A stretch of 64,000 nt of DNA from Cladophialophora immunda (lineage: Eukaryota > Ascomycota > Eurotiomycetes > Chaetothyriales > Herpotrichiellaceae), in the NCBI RefSeq assembly GCF_000835495.1, contig NW_015622545.1:3550777-3614776 (forward strand), read 5' to 3'. Both the position numbers and the translations under genes were made by a program. Positions 51,469 to 63,110 of the stretch are shown in pieces; the stretch's first letter is position 1; each line of letters opens with the position of its first letter. The notes beneath the pieces were generated by a model. It was not told where the DNA came from and did not search any database. It was given only the letters and a program-made list of their open reading frames with translations.

Positions 51469-54400
51469 ATTGTTGTTAACTTCCTGTGCGACCAAGTGCT
51501 GAGGGAACGCAAGGTCGGTTCAAGGTCGGCTGCAGCCGAAGAAAAAAGAGTTATAAGGTCGAATATCGAATGATCAGGCGGAAAGAGCGTGGCGTTGTCG
51601 TACGAAGAACAACAACAACATAAACGAGTGTGATAAATGAGTGTGATGAATGTGATTAAGTAGCAATGAACGTCGTAGTGCAACTCGATTATAAAGGGAG
51701 GTTGGTGGTACTTAAAGACTGTATACCAGCCTTGAGAGCGAATATCTCTGCAATTTCCAAAAGACTTGCTAGTCAAATTGCCTATCACGTCAAGGCTGCG
51801 CAGACAAGCATGACAACAGATGCCAGGCCCAGCTCTAGTCCAAGCAGCGACTCGACCATTGAAGGAAAATCAAACGCGACCTAGCGCGACCTCACGCGAC
51901 CTCAGAGAGGGCAGAATCAAACGCGCCCCCGTTGAGGAAGGACACAACGTGATCTCATTCCCCAAGACGGTAAGGCAATTTCGTGTGGTGGCTCTCGAGA
52001 GGCTGGGAGTGGGATATACCGAGACCCCAGGTTTGGTTGCGATTAGACTTCGTGCAGAGCACCAGCCTTACGAGAATGTGGCGAAGGCCATCCTTGTCCT
52101 GATCTCCCTGGCGGTGGCCAAGTGGCGCATAACAGGGTCGACTGGATGAAATAAGCTCGTGGCCATCCCCCCGGAAGAATTGTTATCCGCTCTCCTCTTC
52201 AGGGGCTGCTGTGCATCAACAACATACGCGGAAGGCGAAAGCAGCGCAGACTGTTTCTCAGGCCCAGACTCGATGTTGAATGCGCAAGGGATCTCGAGAC
52301 ACATAAGGATCCCCAGCCTTCTCAGTCTCGGTAGCGGTCGAGTGATCAGTCGCCTTGGGTGCCGACGAGACCATGGTCAAGAACCCCTGCCACTCAAGAA
52401 TAGAAGATCGACATCGTTAACTCCTGCCAGTAGTGCCGCCTGTGGAATAACCTTCGATGCTGAGAACGCCTCGCTCGCATTACCTCTTTCTGCTGGGTGT
52501 TCTGTCAGCCTCGACTCCGCTGCTGGGTGTGCGTGCTGAAAAGTCCTGACTCGTTGTGTCGATGCTCGCGTGACAGAATTCCCAATCGAGGAAGTTGAAG
52601 AACATCACGGCGTGTTAGGGTTTCAGCCATGGGAGAAGTGGTAGGCCAGTCTGAATCAGTCTTCCCTAGGAGGAGGGAGATCTGCGCTGATCGACACCCT
52701 GTCATTACATGTCAGTCCATTCTGCACATTACAAGGAGGCCGGTAGTCGGGAGCGGTACGAAGACCTCAGTTCCTTTCAGCATGAACCTTGAACGGGCCG
52801 TTCCGTTATTTGCTGGGAACGCATGTTGTGCAGCATAGGGAGAATTTCTCACTGACAACGCACAACGCACAACGCACAATGCATTTCCAACCCCGGAGGA
52901 TTGTTATCATATCTCCAACGTCCTGTCACCATGACCAACGACAATTCTGTCACCATGAGTAGCAAAAATGTCGACGGATGTCGAGGATTGTTCGGCATGA
53001 GTTCAGAGAGGACGATGAGTTGGCACGACTAGTTGACAACTTGACACGGATGCGAGATCTTAGCGCAAGACTCTGTCCTCGGCTCTTGTCTTGTTGTCTC
53101 CCAAGACTTGTGCCTCTTGTTCTTCCCGCGAGGCTTTGCGCCGTCTGCGTCTACGCTCCCAAACATATCCATCTGATTCTTTTTACTTTCCACCGCCATC
53201 ATTTTTTCCTACCTTAAATTCCACAGTTCATGGGTTGGAAGAGCACCGATTGGCTTGACTAGATTGCCCTTGGTGATCTTCGCATCCGTCGCCTGGAAAG
53301 TACACTTTGCGGCTATGCTTTCAACCAACCAACCTGAGAACCCTTGGGCTGGGAAAGCTTCCATCGAATGTAGCTTTGGCCTCTCACGTGTTGAAGAACG
53401 GACGGTTGGTTCATGATCACGCGACACCATTGAGGGTCGTTGTTATCACAGTTAACCTCCAGGTCTGGATGGCAGGGAAAGAGGACGAGTGTTCTGACCT
53501 GGAGTCTATCGGCAAGAGAGATGATCACGAGGAGGAAATGCTGCAAAACGCTCCACGACAGTGCTTCAGGATTTTTCAGGTCTGGGGAACTCTGATCTCA
53601 ATGCCTCTAGGTGCTCTTGTCCTTACCCGCCACAGCTGGAGTCAGGCCACCCGCATTCCCTTGAACATCCCTGGGCCAAGAAGACACGTCCCTGAGCACC
53701 AGAGATCGTCAGGGTATCTTTCGAATTGTTCAATTTCTGTTGCAGGAACTTTTGGGTCTTCCACGGCAGTGTAGATGCGGATCAGGATAGCGAGTGGTTC
53801 GAAGAACGTGTAGATCGAGATCTTGATGACCAAGGTAATCTGCATCGTTGTCGTCCGTGGCGAGATAAGCTACTTTTCGATTTCGGTAGCACTCTTCGTA
53901 CAAGGTTTTCCGGCCATGGCCGAACCATTCGGTGGTGTCGTCGACGCCGTCATCGATGAACACGACGCGGGAATTCTCAAGTCTCGGTAGCCTCGAGATC
54001 TGGAGATCTGACGGTAGCTCGATCGCTAGGCTCGTTGCGGATGGTATCCGACATTGTGCCATGATTGATGTGATTCAGAACGCGGGAAATCCGAGAAAGT
54101 GTAGTATTAGGCGAAGTATGTAACTAGGTGAGTTCGGCCGTCAAACCAACACTGCATCCCAAATCTCTAGACGTCTTAAAGAAAAGACTCGCGAGGAAGA
54201 TTGGCTTGAGTACTTGGCGATCTGATCTGGTGGCCAGGCGAAGTCGACATTCCACCTCGCTGCTCTCCCCTTCCCACTTTTCGCGCTTTCTATTAGCTCG
54301 AGACACGGTCAATTCGAATCTCCTCTGTCCTGTGCACCCTGGTCTGTTCAAGTCTTTGCCTCTCTGGATCCGACTCCATTCGAAGTCTTGTAGGTGGTGA

Positions 54401-55955
54401 TTTGAGATTTCCAACCTGGGAAATCAAATTTGCTGGCTCGACAGAAGTATCGTTGCCGCCGTCAATCCTAGGTCGGACGTCTGAGCCATTCCATGTAGGG
54501 ATCGAGGGCTGATCAGGAGAGAAGCACATCCCAAATCCCAGACCGTAGCCTGGAACAACGACATCACAATGCGCTCTGAAAGGAAGGGCCCCGAGACCTG
54601 ACAGCCTGGGCAGCTGAGCTCTGCTTTTATCTGTGGATGTTGTCACAATCCATAGCGCAAGACGAGGCGCAAAAAGAAGTATAAGGACGATAGTCGTGGG
54701 CTCTGAGGCACTAAAGGAGGTCAGCCTTCATCTCGACAAACAGAAGAACAAGGGAATGGAAGGTCGAAAAGAGCCAGGAGGTAAGGTCAGTGACTCTTCG
54801 GCGTTCGATGTCCAGTTTTTCAAGCTCTCGATCGGGCCAAGCTTTACAGAATCTTCACACCAGGCCGTTCTTTGCCCCGGATAAGTCGTTGCTCGAGGAT
54901 GGATTGGTTGAACAGTCACGCCAAAGCTACAAAATCAAAAAGAGGGAGGGAAACAACTTCAGGTATAGCGGGTAGGATCAGGGCTTGCGAAACAGCGAGG
55001 AAGTCTTCCCTCAGCATCTCTCCTGAGCGGTGGGAGGAGGATCCTGCGAGAAGACAAGGTCCGTGGATAGATGGATCTGAGGAGGCATGGAGTAGGAGGT
55101 ATCAAGAACAGCTCGTCTCGCGCAAGAACTCGGCTCTGTCCATCGAGATTCAACCAAACAGAGGATGTTCTGGAGGCCACGAGGGTGATACCGACAACTT
55201 GGTGCACCTTTGACGACCACTATCTGATGTAAATTTTTGCAATGGGCACGACCCAGGAAGTGCCCGCACCACCGCACGGAGGACCAGAGCCGGGAGGTCG
55301 GGAAATCCTGTGTGTATTAGGTGCTCGCAAAGCAGGGCGCGGATCTCAGGGCCAGGATATCTTCTGTGGACAGTCATTAGGGTCGATTTTCGAGATTGAA
55401 CCGGTGCGACTGGTACGACAAAGGCATCTGCAGGGAGTCGCTGCACTCGCAATCGTCATCGCTTCAACCAGTGCAGTAGTCAAGGCAGCTTCAGAATCTC
55501 GACAAGCAGATGTCTCTGGCATTGTTTGGCGCGAAGGGCATCAATTTCTGGATTTTCAACACCCCACTCCGATTGTGCTGCATTGATCCGCCTTCGCCGC
55601 ATATCTGCTCGGGGTTGCTTGAATGGTCAGCTTCTTGCACTGACACGCACCTGGCGCAGGCAGACCAGGCAAACATGGAGAAAATGTGCCAATCCCCAGC
55701 CTCGCGGCACGTGATGTTGCTGGTGGCCCAATTGCAGCTCCGCTTCGAGCACGTCTCCTCGGGCCTCAGTGACTCGTGCTTTGTATCTACTCTCCATTGC
55801 ATTTTTTTTTTTTAATTTTTGATATAATCTCTCTTCAACCGACTCGTTTGCGCTACAACTGCCATAAACATACAATCTGCCATTCTCATCGCGGAACGGA
55901 GTCCATCCAATTGTCGAAGGTGGGCTGATCTGCGCCGGAGTCTCTGTGGGGTGTG
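51469..55955. other. Gene-poor 4.5-kb region
   Basis: This is the longest stretch without a supported gene. There are many frames of 60-155 codons on both strands (for example 53307-53774 plus, 53730-54062 minus, 54293-54646 minus). None has a domain or joins convincingly by splice sites. Three tandem gcgacct-type units lie near 51880-51900 and three acaacgcac-like units near 52858-52880. A T12 run is at 55802-55813. A weak spliced candidate lies on the minus strand at 55480-56034 (see findings). I see no transposase or reverse-transcriptase motif. Confidence 0.4.
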
Positions 55956-58167
55956 ATGGGTCCCAAGAAAGAGAAGAGCAGTTTGAAGCGGAATCGGGTG
56001 AGGATGTAACGCGATCAATGTTGTCGCCGTTCAATCTGACCGCCCCAATAGCATAGCACCGGTGAGGACCAGGAGATCAAGAAACCGCGAAGATCGCAGA
56101 GGATTTCTTCGCAGTCTCAAAATGATCCCCTGCACACGCCTCTCAAAAACCAGTATCTGCCTTCTCCTCTAACGAACCATGAGTCCACTGCTACCGAGAC
56201 ATTCAAAGAACACACGGCGACCCCTCCAGAAGGCCGCCCAAGCCAGATTCGTCATGTCACGCCTGTAGCCTCGCCGCCACTTCTCCCCCAATCCTCACCT
56301 CCTCAAGACACTCAGCCTTTATCCCAGTTCGTCTACCCTCCTCGAGACATTGAGCCTGACTTGAACGATGAGGACGGGACGTGGGGCTATCTGTTTCCCA
56401 TGACCGAGAATGGTCATAGGCTGCAGATGAAACGACGAGCATTTTGTCCCGCTCCCGCTAAGCCGCTCGAGGTCTCGAGGCATACTGTTAAGAGCAAAAA
56501 GCGAGGCAAGAGGGAACTGGTTGAAGCCGAGGTAGAATATGAGCATGAGAAAACGGGCAAAGGGTTTCCAGCGAGCGGATACCTGATCGGGAGACATCCA
56601 GAATGTGACATGATCCTTGACATTCCAACAGTCTCGAACCGCCACTGCCTCATCTTCAACGAAACAAGAAACGGCGATGCGGTCGCTATTCTCGAGGACT
56701 TGTCCAGCAATGGAACCTTTGTCAACGAGGCCTTTTTGGGCCGGAACAAGAGGAGGCAACTGGAAGACGGCGACGAGATTACAATCTTGGATGAGGCTCG
56801 ATTTGTCTTTCGCTACCCAAGAAGCCGAGACTCGAGTGCCTTCAATTCGCGTTACCGGATCCTCCAACAGTTGGGGAAGGGCCATTTTGCCACTGTGTAC
56901 CTCTGTGTGGAAAGATCAACAGGTTTCAAGTTCGCCGTCAAGAAGTTCGAACGTCGCATGGGAGAGTCTCAGCGGTCGCAGACGGAAGGGCTAGAACAGG
57001 AAATTGCTGTGTTGATGAGTGTCAGCCATCCCAATGTCCTTTGCTTGAAAGAGACATTCGATGAGCCGGACGGGGTTTACCTGGTCCTGGAGCTTGCTGC
57101 TGAAGGCGAATTGTTCAACTTGATTGTGACGAAACAGAAGTTGACAGAGGCCGAGACCAGGAAGATCTTCATCCAGTTGTTCCAGGGGACTAAGTATCTG
57201 CACGAACGGAACATTGTTCACCGCGACATTAAACCGGAGAACATCTTACTGACCGACAAGAATCTGTCGGTCAAGCTGGCAGATTTTGGCCTGGCTAAGA
57301 TCATTGGCGAGGAGTCCTTCACAACTACGTTATGCGGTACGCCAAGTTGTAAGTATGCACTTGGCCTTCTCAAACGGTCGTGGCTAACGGTGCGCAGATG
57401 TTGCACCTGAAATACTGGAGAATACACGCCATCGAAAATATACCAAAGCAGTTGATGTCTGGTCTCTCGGCGTGGTCCTGTACATCTGTCTCTGCGGGTT
57501 TCCTCCATTTTCCGACGAGCTCTACTCACGAGAGAATCCATACACCCTAGCCCAACAGATCAAAATGGGGCGGTTTGACTATCCATCACCGTATTGGGAC
57601 TCTATCGGCGACCCTGCGCTGGATCTCATCGACCGCATGCTCACAGTGGACGTGGAGAAGCGAATCACCATCGACCAATGCCTCGAACATCCCTGGACAA
57701 GGAACCTGGGCTACATCAACCCTGCTGATTCACTGGACGGCCTCACCGGGCAAATGAGTGCGTTTGACTTCTCCAAACGAAAAGTCCAACGGGAACGCAC
57801 GTTGCTAGCCAACATCAACGATGTCAAAGTGAGCAAAGTAGTAGACCTCAATGGTGGCCAGCAGATCCAAGGCCAGCCAACCCACATTCCTGGTTCACCA
57901 GCACATGTGAAGGTGTGGGATAAGAACCCCAGTGGGAAGAATATTAGGATGAGCCCTCCGAAAGACAACAAGGGGAAGAAACAAAAGGATGACGGTGGAG
58001 CTGCCGACAAGAGTGAAGTTGACGGCAAGAAGGAGGAACATCCCGCGGCGAACAGGCAGCAGGAGGAATTCATGCAGATGGGCGGCAAAGGCGACATGCG
58101 TTTGTTTGGGGATGACGCCTCTTCGAGGTATTTGCCGGAAGAGGTGCCCGAGGACAAGAAAAAATGA
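55956..58167 (+). CDS. cds1: Checkpoint kinase CHK2/Cds1 (FHA-kinase)
   Basis: Exons 55956-55997, 56052-57348 and 57398-58167 encode 702 residues of a DNA-damage effector kinase. The first exon (MGPKKEKSSLKRNR) is needed because no in-frame ATG precedes the second; the 54-nt intron (GTGAGG...AATAG) keeps phase. The order matches CHK2: an N-terminal SQ/TQ cluster (RSQ, SSQSQ, PSQ, DTQ, LSQ) for ATM/ATR phosphorylation. One FHA domain follows at about 185-270 (GRHPECD, SNRHC, SSNGTFVN), then the kinase domain from about 282 (GKGHFATVYL, AVKKFE, HRDIKPEN, DFGLAK, GTPSYVAPE across the splice site). The C-terminal tail is Lys/Glu-rich. Like fission yeast Cds1 and unlike Rad53, it has no second FHA. 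It is unrelated to the surrounding glycan genes. Confidence 0.93.
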
Positions 58168-59448
58168 ACATGGAGGGCCGGGATTGACATGCGTTACGAC
58201 GTTGGTCAGCCGATGTTGATTGGGATATGTGGATCGCAATGACGCTGTTTTATGCATCGCTTGGGGTTGGCTTGGATGATATCCGACTTGATTGTGTGAT
58301 TTTTGTTTTCAGACCCAAGTCTGAACTTTGCTGGGAAAAGCACCGGCAAAGGACCCACGGAATGACTGCACGAGAGGACACGAGCTTGAACACGAGGCGA
58401 AACGACACACGGACGGAATCAAGTACACGACGCTGCATATATTGGAAACCTGGTTTTCTATTGTCCTTGGTACGAGGTGCTGCAGACATGGCCCAAGAGG
58501 GGCAGCGGGTCACTGTGCATAATTGTCCATGTACATGTCTGTACATGTTTGCGGCCTGAGGGGGTTTGGGGGTTTATTCGAATATCGTCACGGCGGCTTA
58601 TCGTGAATGGATGGCGTGTGAAGTTGAACGTGCATGGGCAGGCGGCAGGCCATACATCAGTCTTGGGGTTTCTCATATCATATCATGCCGCGCGCACGCC
58701 CGGCGTCTTCCAAAAGTCGGAAAAAGTCTTGTTTCATTCCTTGGATCGGGGTATACATAGGATACTGGGTGTTATGGTTGGGTGTCAGGGATCGGGCTTT
58801 GGGGGAGAGGAGGGCCGGACGACGGGAGAATCCCTGGCTGTGTAGCTGGGTAGCTAGCCACCGGGCATGCAGTGTAATAGGACTGTGTATTGGTATGGGC
58901 ATCCTCAAAAGGTGTGTCGAGAGTCGAGGGTCGAGTTCTCACCCAGCCCAGTCTTATGCTTCTGCTTCTGCTTCTGCTCCTTCGCATCATCGGACGTTGG
59001 GTTCTCTAGGGTACTCGATGCCGACGTAGATGTGACGGTGACAGTGACGGTGACGGTGACGGTGGGTGAGACTTGCTGCCCCGCTGAGAACGCGGTATAC
59101 CGTAGGCAGACAGTGGTTGTAGAACTACCAGGGACCTTAGTTGAGCGATTGGCTTTGGACAGTAGCTGTGCATCTGGGAAGTATGGCAGAAGCGGTATAA
59201 CAGCCCCTGTTAGACATGGGCGTGGACACGGAGAAGAACAAGGACAAGGACATGGGATCGGGTACCCGTCCGAGAAAAAGTCCGAGACGGTGTCACTAAA
59301 GCTTGCTTTCTTGTTGGAGAACAGTTCTGAAATTGTATTCAGCGCCTGAGCTGACCGAGCGCACTGCAATTCAAAGATTCGAACCATGCAAACAAACACC
59401 CACAACACCAAACATGCGCCCATACGTTTTCGATGGCGACAGCCAAGG
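58168..59448. other. Convergent intergenic, 1.3 kb, no gene seen
   Basis: This stretch lies between the 3' ends of CHK2 (+) and the acyltransferase (-). Frames up to about 170 codons overlap on both strands. The longest (58905-59423, minus) contains poly-TV from the microsatellite at 59032 and has no domain. Confidence 0.4.
59032..59064. repeat. (GTGACG)n microsatellite
   Basis: Five to six near-perfect GTGACG units occur in a row within non-coding sequence. Confidence 0.8.
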
Positions 59449-61165
59449 TCAAGGAATCTTGTTCCGAGGCCACCAGTCCTGCTGCTCCTGGTGCCGCCTC
59501 AGACGTCGTTCGATGTCCCGGGCCACTTTAACCGAGGGCGCATCGATGGTTCTCCAGAACAGGTCTGCAACGCACAGGAAGAACGGCAGCATCATGATAT
59601 AGCCGAACAGCCAGATGACCACAAACTGAGCAAACGATGTGTCCTCGCGGACGTATGCCCCCGTGAGAGACCGCAATCTCCCGATGATCACATACCCCAG
59701 CGACCTGATCAACATGCCGTGCGTGAGATAGAGGGCAAAGGAGATCCGACCCAGATACTGTGCGAATTCGTTGTTGAAAATGGGTGAGAAGATGTCCGAG
59801 TTGACGCACGCCCATGTCGTTATGACTGCACCGAACAGTCGGATCAGCCTGTTCTTTTCGACGATGTATGCTGGGAGGAGGCGAGCCAGGAACGCATATG
59901 ATGGCGCAGTGACTGGCTCGACAAAGGGGATAGACAGGATGTACAAGCCGACAACGAAACACAGGCCCCACGCAGCCGACGCCACATCTGGTTGCTGAAA
60001 CCATTCTAAATTCTTGAGTGGTACCGGCGATGGCGACGGTGACGGATTCCCGAGGAGGGGGCCTTGTCCTGGTGACTGTCCTGGACGTCCAAGATGCTTT
60101 CGAACCATATCGAGCTCCGCGACAATCATTCCACCGACAAAGAGACAGATACTGCGGTATTCCTGTGTGGCACAGAACAATGCGATGGCCCCGTGGAAGA
60201 AAAGCCGCCATCGGCTGGAGAGCATCGACGTCCCCATTATGAGGAGGAAAATAGCCATGCTCGACTTCAGTTCGACGGGAATTGTCCAGACATGTGCGTC
60301 GTAGACAAAGTAGTCATGCTGACTCGGCTCTCCAGGCACTGAACCTCTGGCGAGCATGTAGAATTCAGTGAGAACATCTGAAACCTGTGCAGAAAATGTC
60401 TCGGACAGTGGTGGAGGTTCTTCACGCATCAGACGAGGCCGTGGATTGTCCACCAGGAGGCCGTCCTCGATCATTTGCGTCACGTTGTTCCTCGCGTCAA
60501 ATGCCTCCAGCTGTGCAGCATTGATGTCGTTGCATACGTACCTTGCCGGTTCGAAGGCTCGCATCTGCGTCAAGGTTGCAATTATGACCACCGCCGCCAT
60601 CGTGGGGAGCAAAAGGCGGAACGCCCGACGGAAAACCGAGGAGGCAATGCACTCGTACATCATCTGAGGGCTGGACGAGTACAACAAGCCCAGTGGTTTA
60701 TGGGAGAGGACATAGCCCGACATGACGAAGAACAGGTTCACCATGGCCTCTCCCCCCCACAACAGGATAACAAATGGCTTCCACATGAAACCAGTGGCGA
60801 GTTCGTTGATAGCATATGGTCGCCAGGGGTCATCGACCGCACACGTCCAGTGCTCGTGCAAGACAATGAGACATGCAATGCCTCGAAGGCCGTCGAGCGC
60901 AGAAATCTTGTCGGACGAAGTCGAGGTGGATGTCTTCGCGGATTTGGATTTTGAGGCAAAGCTCGGGGTCAGCCATAGCAGGAGCCTGTAGATGACCATA
61001 GTAACCAGTCGAGCTGCATGATAGGACAGTGATCAGTACTCAGCCTGCCCGACCATTGAATCAAACAGGCCTGTTCTTACCGCCATTGCCGAGGACTGCG
61101 ACGTTTAGTCTTCCATTGTTCATTGACCGAGACTTGAAAAAGGCCTTGCCGCCGCCTTCAGTCAT
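59449..61165 (-). CDS. Membrane O-acyltransferase, acyltransferase-3 (AT3) family
   Basis: Exons 61081-61165 and 59449-61013 encode 549 residues. The 67-nt intron (GTAAGA...TGCAG) joins NGRLNVAVLGNG to ARLVTMVIYRL; the first exon is easily missed. It is a polytopic membrane protein with about ten hydrophobic segments and the AT3 entry motif ISALDGLRGIACLIVLHEHW (LDGLRG at 68-73, conserved His in LHEHW). Later family segments include FFVMSGYVLSHK and ISFALYLTHGMLIRSLGY. AT3 enzymes acetylate or acylate extracellular polysaccharides and small molecules. In fungi such genes also occur in secondary-metabolite clusters. Placement among glycosyltransferases favours glycan O-acylation. It is divergent from the beta-mannosyltransferase-like gene. 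Confidence 0.85.
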
Positions 61166-63110
61166 GATGGTGGAAAGTAGCGTCTAGAGGCCAGACTTCT
61201 GAAGTCATCAGCGAGTGAGTAAAATCAGCATAGCGTGGGGAATAGGATCCCAGTGTATTACCCCCTGAAAGTTTGCTTGCTCAAACATCTGGCCTGGTTG
61301 TTTGCTTGGCTGAAAGGGACGCGAGAGTGGTCGAGAGAGGTGGAGTCCTAGGGAGGATGCTTGCTGGCTGGCTTCACACCCTCGCACAAGACGGGGACCA
61401 GGTCCTCTCCTGTTCCAATCCGTTATGTCGATGATTGTCAAAAGATCAGAGCATTGAGAAACCCTGGTCGTATCTTTTAGGCACGGCCTCCGTAACTGCT
61501 GACGCCGAATCTCTGTGCAACGATCGTCAGGTACCCGGATAGGGGCCCGCAGATGGACAAGGGCCAAAGGACGAATTAAAAGCCCTTGCCGTGCAGCAAA
61601 GCGAAACCCCAGCAAGGGCCGGCAAACACCGTCAAAACCCCCCCTGCGCGTACCTGGATGGCTGGGCTAAGAAGCGCTCAGACGGAGCACGGAGGATTAT
61701 CCTTTCAACTGCCAATCGGCTGCGGAGCTTGATACACGGTCGTGGATGGCCTGCAGTGGCGTTCCTTGGGACACTCTGGGTTCTCGATGAGCAAGCCTTT
61801 CCATGGTTCTTTTTCTTTGTGTGGGAGGAGCGGGCAGGCGTTTGACCGACGGCAGCCCGGGGGGGTTATTCTCATTCATGTGGCATGGGAAAGATTAGGC
61901 CTTGGACCGCACTTGCCATTTTCCCGTCTTGACCTTTGACAACGCTGGAGTGCTGTCGCAGGCAAGCAGAATCGTGGAGCAATTTGAACGCCCCCGGAGG
62001 GACATGATAACCATTACTGCATCCACTATCTCGGTGCTCGTCATTCGATATGCTGCTTACGCAAAGTACTCTTCTTTGTGTGCACCCAATTTCCTGGTCA
62101 AGTAGTCGGCTTGATAGACGTACGAGGAAAGGAACATGAAAACCCCGTTCACCGGTGCTGATTGAACTAGTATGTCGATCGCAGGTACAAGCTCATGCGC
62201 ATTAGGCTGTCTGTAAGGGATCGCATGCTTATCTACAGTCCCACGACGGATATTTTGGAGAGTCGACGCATGTGACAGTCTCAACATGATGTCATGGAGA
62301 ACTACTATCCTGAAGCTTCATCTGAATGCCATCAGAATACGAGGGATATTTCGGAAATCGCACCTTGTCGTCCAGAACAATATAGACTATTCGATGGTGG
62401 GAGCGACGATGGACATGTTCTCTTGGCTCTTCCACCAGCAAACCACGACTCCTGACGCCCGCGGCTACAACAGACACGACGTAAGCCCGTTTGGTCCCTT
62501 CAGTTTTGGTGGCGTCAGGCATGTCGCCATAATTTAGTGGCTGATGAAAGGGTACCTGACGACCTCGCAGTGGATTCCTTATAAGTGGAGTCTGGTTATA
62601 GCCCGACAGCCTCGGCCCTTAAGCCCCTGAAAAAATACTCAATACTCAATACACGTACGTACACACAGGGGATCCGCTGCCTCGATCCGAAATTGCACGC
62701 TCTAGCTCGCCTAGAAGAAGCCCCTATCCCAAAAAGAATTTTTTGCAAGGGGACTCCGGTCACGAAGAATCGATCGGGGGACGCTCTTGACGCTCACGGC
62801 CAATGATGGCTGGTCCCCGTGGAGACATGGACCAGGAACGAGGACTGCAGGTCAAACTGACTCACAGGCTCTTATCGTCTCGTCCATATCTCAACAGATC
62901 CGCGCGCGGATCTGGCTGCTAGCTCTTTGCGGCGGGCTGTCACCTCAGGGGGGGAAACTGTCTCAAGTGGCATTTACCTTTTTGTTTATCCCGCCACGTC
63001 CTGAGTATTTGACATTGGACGACAATTCCTCCTGGTGACTTCAATGTGCTTGGCCATGCTGCGAATATGAGGTGGCAGTCACGGGCGTGGTCGACTGTAT
63101 CTTGTTCAAC
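61166..63110. promoter_or_regulatory. Bidirectional promoter, AT3 acyltransferase / beta-mannosyltransferase
   Basis: This 1.95-kb divergent gap has no supported gene. Short plus frames such as 61591-61845 have no domain. Confidence 0.4.

Noticed and set aside
53307..54646. Cluster of 60-155-codon frames on both strands
   Set aside because: No domain, and no splice joins that keep phase could be found, so no gene is called.
59370..59395. tRNA-like B-box word (ggttcgaatc) on the minus strand
   Set aside because: No A-box, acceptor stem or cloverleaf could be drawn around it.
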